This document shows positions 61,944 through 64,000 of a DNA stretch of 64,000 nt, one piece after another. Source of the stretch: Pempheris klunzingeri (Eukaryota; Chordata; Actinopteri; Acropomatiformes; Pempheridae); the NCBI RefSeq assembly GCF_042242105.1, contig NC_092024.1:9635501-9699500 (forward strand), written 5' to 3'. The position numbers and the translations under genes were made by a program. Below the pieces are notes generated by a model. That model saw only the letters and a list, made by a program, of their open reading frames with translations, had not been told where the DNA came from and ran no database searches. How positions within the stretch are numbered: position 1 is the first letter of the stretch; each line of letters opens with the position of its first letter.

Positions 61944-63975
61944 TCACGTTGATAGTGCACAGTCTGGGTGGTGTCCCAGGTCAGCGAGGTGCACAGCGAA
62001 GTCAGAGTGCCAGTCTCTGTCAAACACTGCCCTGAGCTGGCTCTGCAGGGCCTTGGTCTTCCAAACATGGTGAGGAGCATGCTGGGAAATCACCAGACCC
62101 ACTCCAGCTGTGGTCAGAAAGTAGTCTCCTGACCAATTGGAGGTTCCTGGGGAACAAATCAACATTATCTGGTCAATTATTAACCAGCTCACATGCAACG
62201 AACTGACTCCCACACAAGAACTTTACTCAACAATAAATGTGAGGAAATAATAATCCTGGAAAAAGAACCTGCTACTCACCAATGTAGGCTACTTTATCAG
62301 TCACCATGTATTTATTGTGGTTCACTCTGGAATAAGGAATATCAGACTGGTTTCCCACAGGCACGATGTACAATTTCTAAAAAGGAAATGATGTCCAAAC
62401 AAACAAACAAAAAAAGGAAATTCAGTGGTGAAGACGTGTGTGTGAAGTAGATGCATTCATTTCATGTTGTGTCTTACTATTTGGATGCTGATGTGCTGGC
62501 GAGGGCTGTTCATGGAGGCTAGAGAGTGAAGGAAGGTCAGCATGGCTGGATCAGAGTCCTGCCCACAGCTGATCAGCATCCGGATCTTCACCTTCCTCTC
62601 GAACGCAACCATCCTGATGGTATCATCAATGAACGACCAGTATCTGCTCAATGAAAGAAAGTCAAAGTGCAGAAATAAAGCAAAAGAGGCGAAGAGTTTG
62701 ATGGACATAACTGGTTTTGTTTTGTGGGGGAGCTTCACCTCTGAGGCTTTTCAAAGCGCGTGGTGGGGAAGTACTCCATGACGGCTACATCGACGAAGCG
62801 CTCGGCCTCTGAGATGCTGGAGAGAATAGCCTCCAGGTCCTGGGTCCTCGATGGAGGACAGAATGACGGTGGAGAGCCCTGGGGTGAAACGCACACATGG
62901 AATAATAACACCACCAAAAACTGGCTGACATTGTAATGCACACAGTGCACGGTTACTCTTTAATAGAAACAACAACCCTTTGTACACCAGAGTGACAGCA
63001 TCCCGCACAAAGGAACTGAAACTGAAGGAACTCACTGTGAGGTAAAGGCTGCTGGAGATGTTATCAGTGTTCACCAGCAGGGGATGATGTTTGTTGATGG
63101 CAGTGTCATACTCAGCAGGCCACGGCTGAGGCAGGGAGCTGTTAGATTGTCCCATCACCCAGTAGGATTGGAAAATCTTAAGCAGGTCCTTTGCTAGACT
63201 GGAGCAGTTGTAGACAACTACACCCAGTTCCTTCACCTACAGACAAAAAGATTCAGAAATTCAGATTCAGAAAAAAAAACAGGCAGTTTTTTTTTTAAGG
63301 TTTAAAATCTGTAATTAAAGCGTTCTGGCCCTACCTGTGTGAGAGCCCTCCAGTCCATGTTGGCGCTTCCTATAAACACGTGTTTTTTATCAACGATCCA
63401 GAACTTGCTGTGGAGGACTCCCTTCATCAAGCGCCCAAAGTTCACCTTCCTAACATGAACTCCTTTAGGTAGAAAGAGACCAGGTGAAGGAAGGTGGCTG
63501 GTACAGTGCACCAGAGATTAAAACACACTGCAGTGAAAGAAGAGGATAAGAACAGAGGCTTCCACACCTTTCTGTTTTAAGATCTTTAAATCTGTGGAGT
63601 TTGTCCTCACAGAGGGAATGCTGGTCACCACTCGGACTGACACGTTCCTGGAGGGCAGCTCCTCAAGTTCTTTGAGGATCTCCCTTCCCTGCCGAGGACA
63701 GGCTCACAGCATTGTAGGCCTCGTACGCAAACACAACAGGACGATCGAAGAAAGATGTGCTGTTTCGATGTGTGTCAAAATGATAACTCACAGGCATGTC
63801 GGTGGAAGAGTTAACGTTGATGTCCTCCCCTGTTAAGGTCCAGTAGAAAGAGACCACATCCACTTGGTCTGTTGCCATGGAGATAAGGTCTTTCCAGGCT
63901 TTTTCCAGAGGGATCCCGAACGTTACATTGGATTTATAATTCACATGTCGAGGGATGCTCTCCACCAGGAACATA
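61944..63975 (-). CDS. pld4: Phospholipase D family member 4-like (PLD3/PLD4 type), 3' eight exons; 5' end outside window
   Basis: Exons in gene order are 63975-63792, 63688-63568, 63462-63335, 63236-63036, 62878-62739, 62643-62478, 62376-62280 and 62146-61944, giving 412 aa to the stop. The remaining N-terminal part, about 90 aa with the membrane anchor in the family, is beyond 64000. PLD3 and PLD4 are type II membrane, endolysosomal 5' exonucleases for single-stranded nucleic acid rather than classical lipases. Both HxKxxxxD catalytic motifs are intact: HSKFWIVD followed by GSANMDW, and HNKYMVTD followed by GTSNWS. Other family blocks are [24 protein letters not shown] and [11 protein letters not shown]. 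Several NxS/T sites (NVT, NSS, NST) fit a lumenal domain. PLD3 and PLD4 cannot be separated firmly from these exons alone. PLD4 is favoured because the neighbours are 14q/15q-type genes. Confidence 0.9.
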
Positions 63976-64000
63976 CTGAGATAAACAAAGACATCTGCTG

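Noticed and set aside
1-64000. tRNA, rRNA, microRNA, CRISPR or operon-like structures
   Set aside because: No cloverleaf, rRNA-like block, spaced direct repeats or polycistronic layout was recognised. Small hairpin RNAs cannot be excluded by eye.

Overview
The window is nuclear DNA of a teleost fish. Its genes are split by GT–AG introns, poly(A) signals lie behind most of them, and microsatellites and decayed transposons fill the gaps. It carries globin X, a globin absent from mammals and birds. A palindromic repeat of a kind I associate with perch-like fishes suggests a percomorph, but that is only a guess. There are no bacterial, CRISPR, rRNA or tRNA signals. I rebuilt six protein genes exon by exon. 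In all of them the reading phases close across every junction.

Layout. (1) 1147-7657, minus: ppp1r14d, a small PP1 inhibitor, 4 coding exons, 120 aa. (2) 11564-18488, plus: spint1 (HAI-1), a membrane-anchored Kunitz inhibitor, 10 coding exons, 508 aa. It is head-to-head with ppp1r14d across about 3.9 kb that holds a dead LINE fragment. (3) About 21.4-51.2 kb, plus: plekhg3, a Rho-family GEF with DH and PH domains, 18 coding exons, 1431 aa. Its start codon sits in a small exon at 27.1 kb, isolated between two long introns, and it uses an 11-bp microexon. (4) 52113-58419, plus: globin X (xgb), 5 exons, 201 aa, with an acylation signal at the N-terminus. (5) 59563-60998, minus: srp14, 5 exons, 110 aa, tail-to-tail with globin X. 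(6) 61944-63975, minus: the 3' eight exons of a PLD3/PLD4-type enzyme, best called pld4. Its 5' end lies beyond the window.

The genes do not form a pathway. Their order is informative instead. PPP1R14D, SPINT1 and SRP14 are on human chromosome 15q15, and PLEKHG3 and PLD4 on 14q. Their relatives PPP1R14A, SPINT2, PLEKHG2 and PLD3 all lie on human 19q13. The window therefore looks like one side of an ancient duplicated block, with globin X kept in the fish lineage. That block and the small-exon structure of plekhg3 are the most interesting points. I found no sign of an undescribed enzymatic or defence system.
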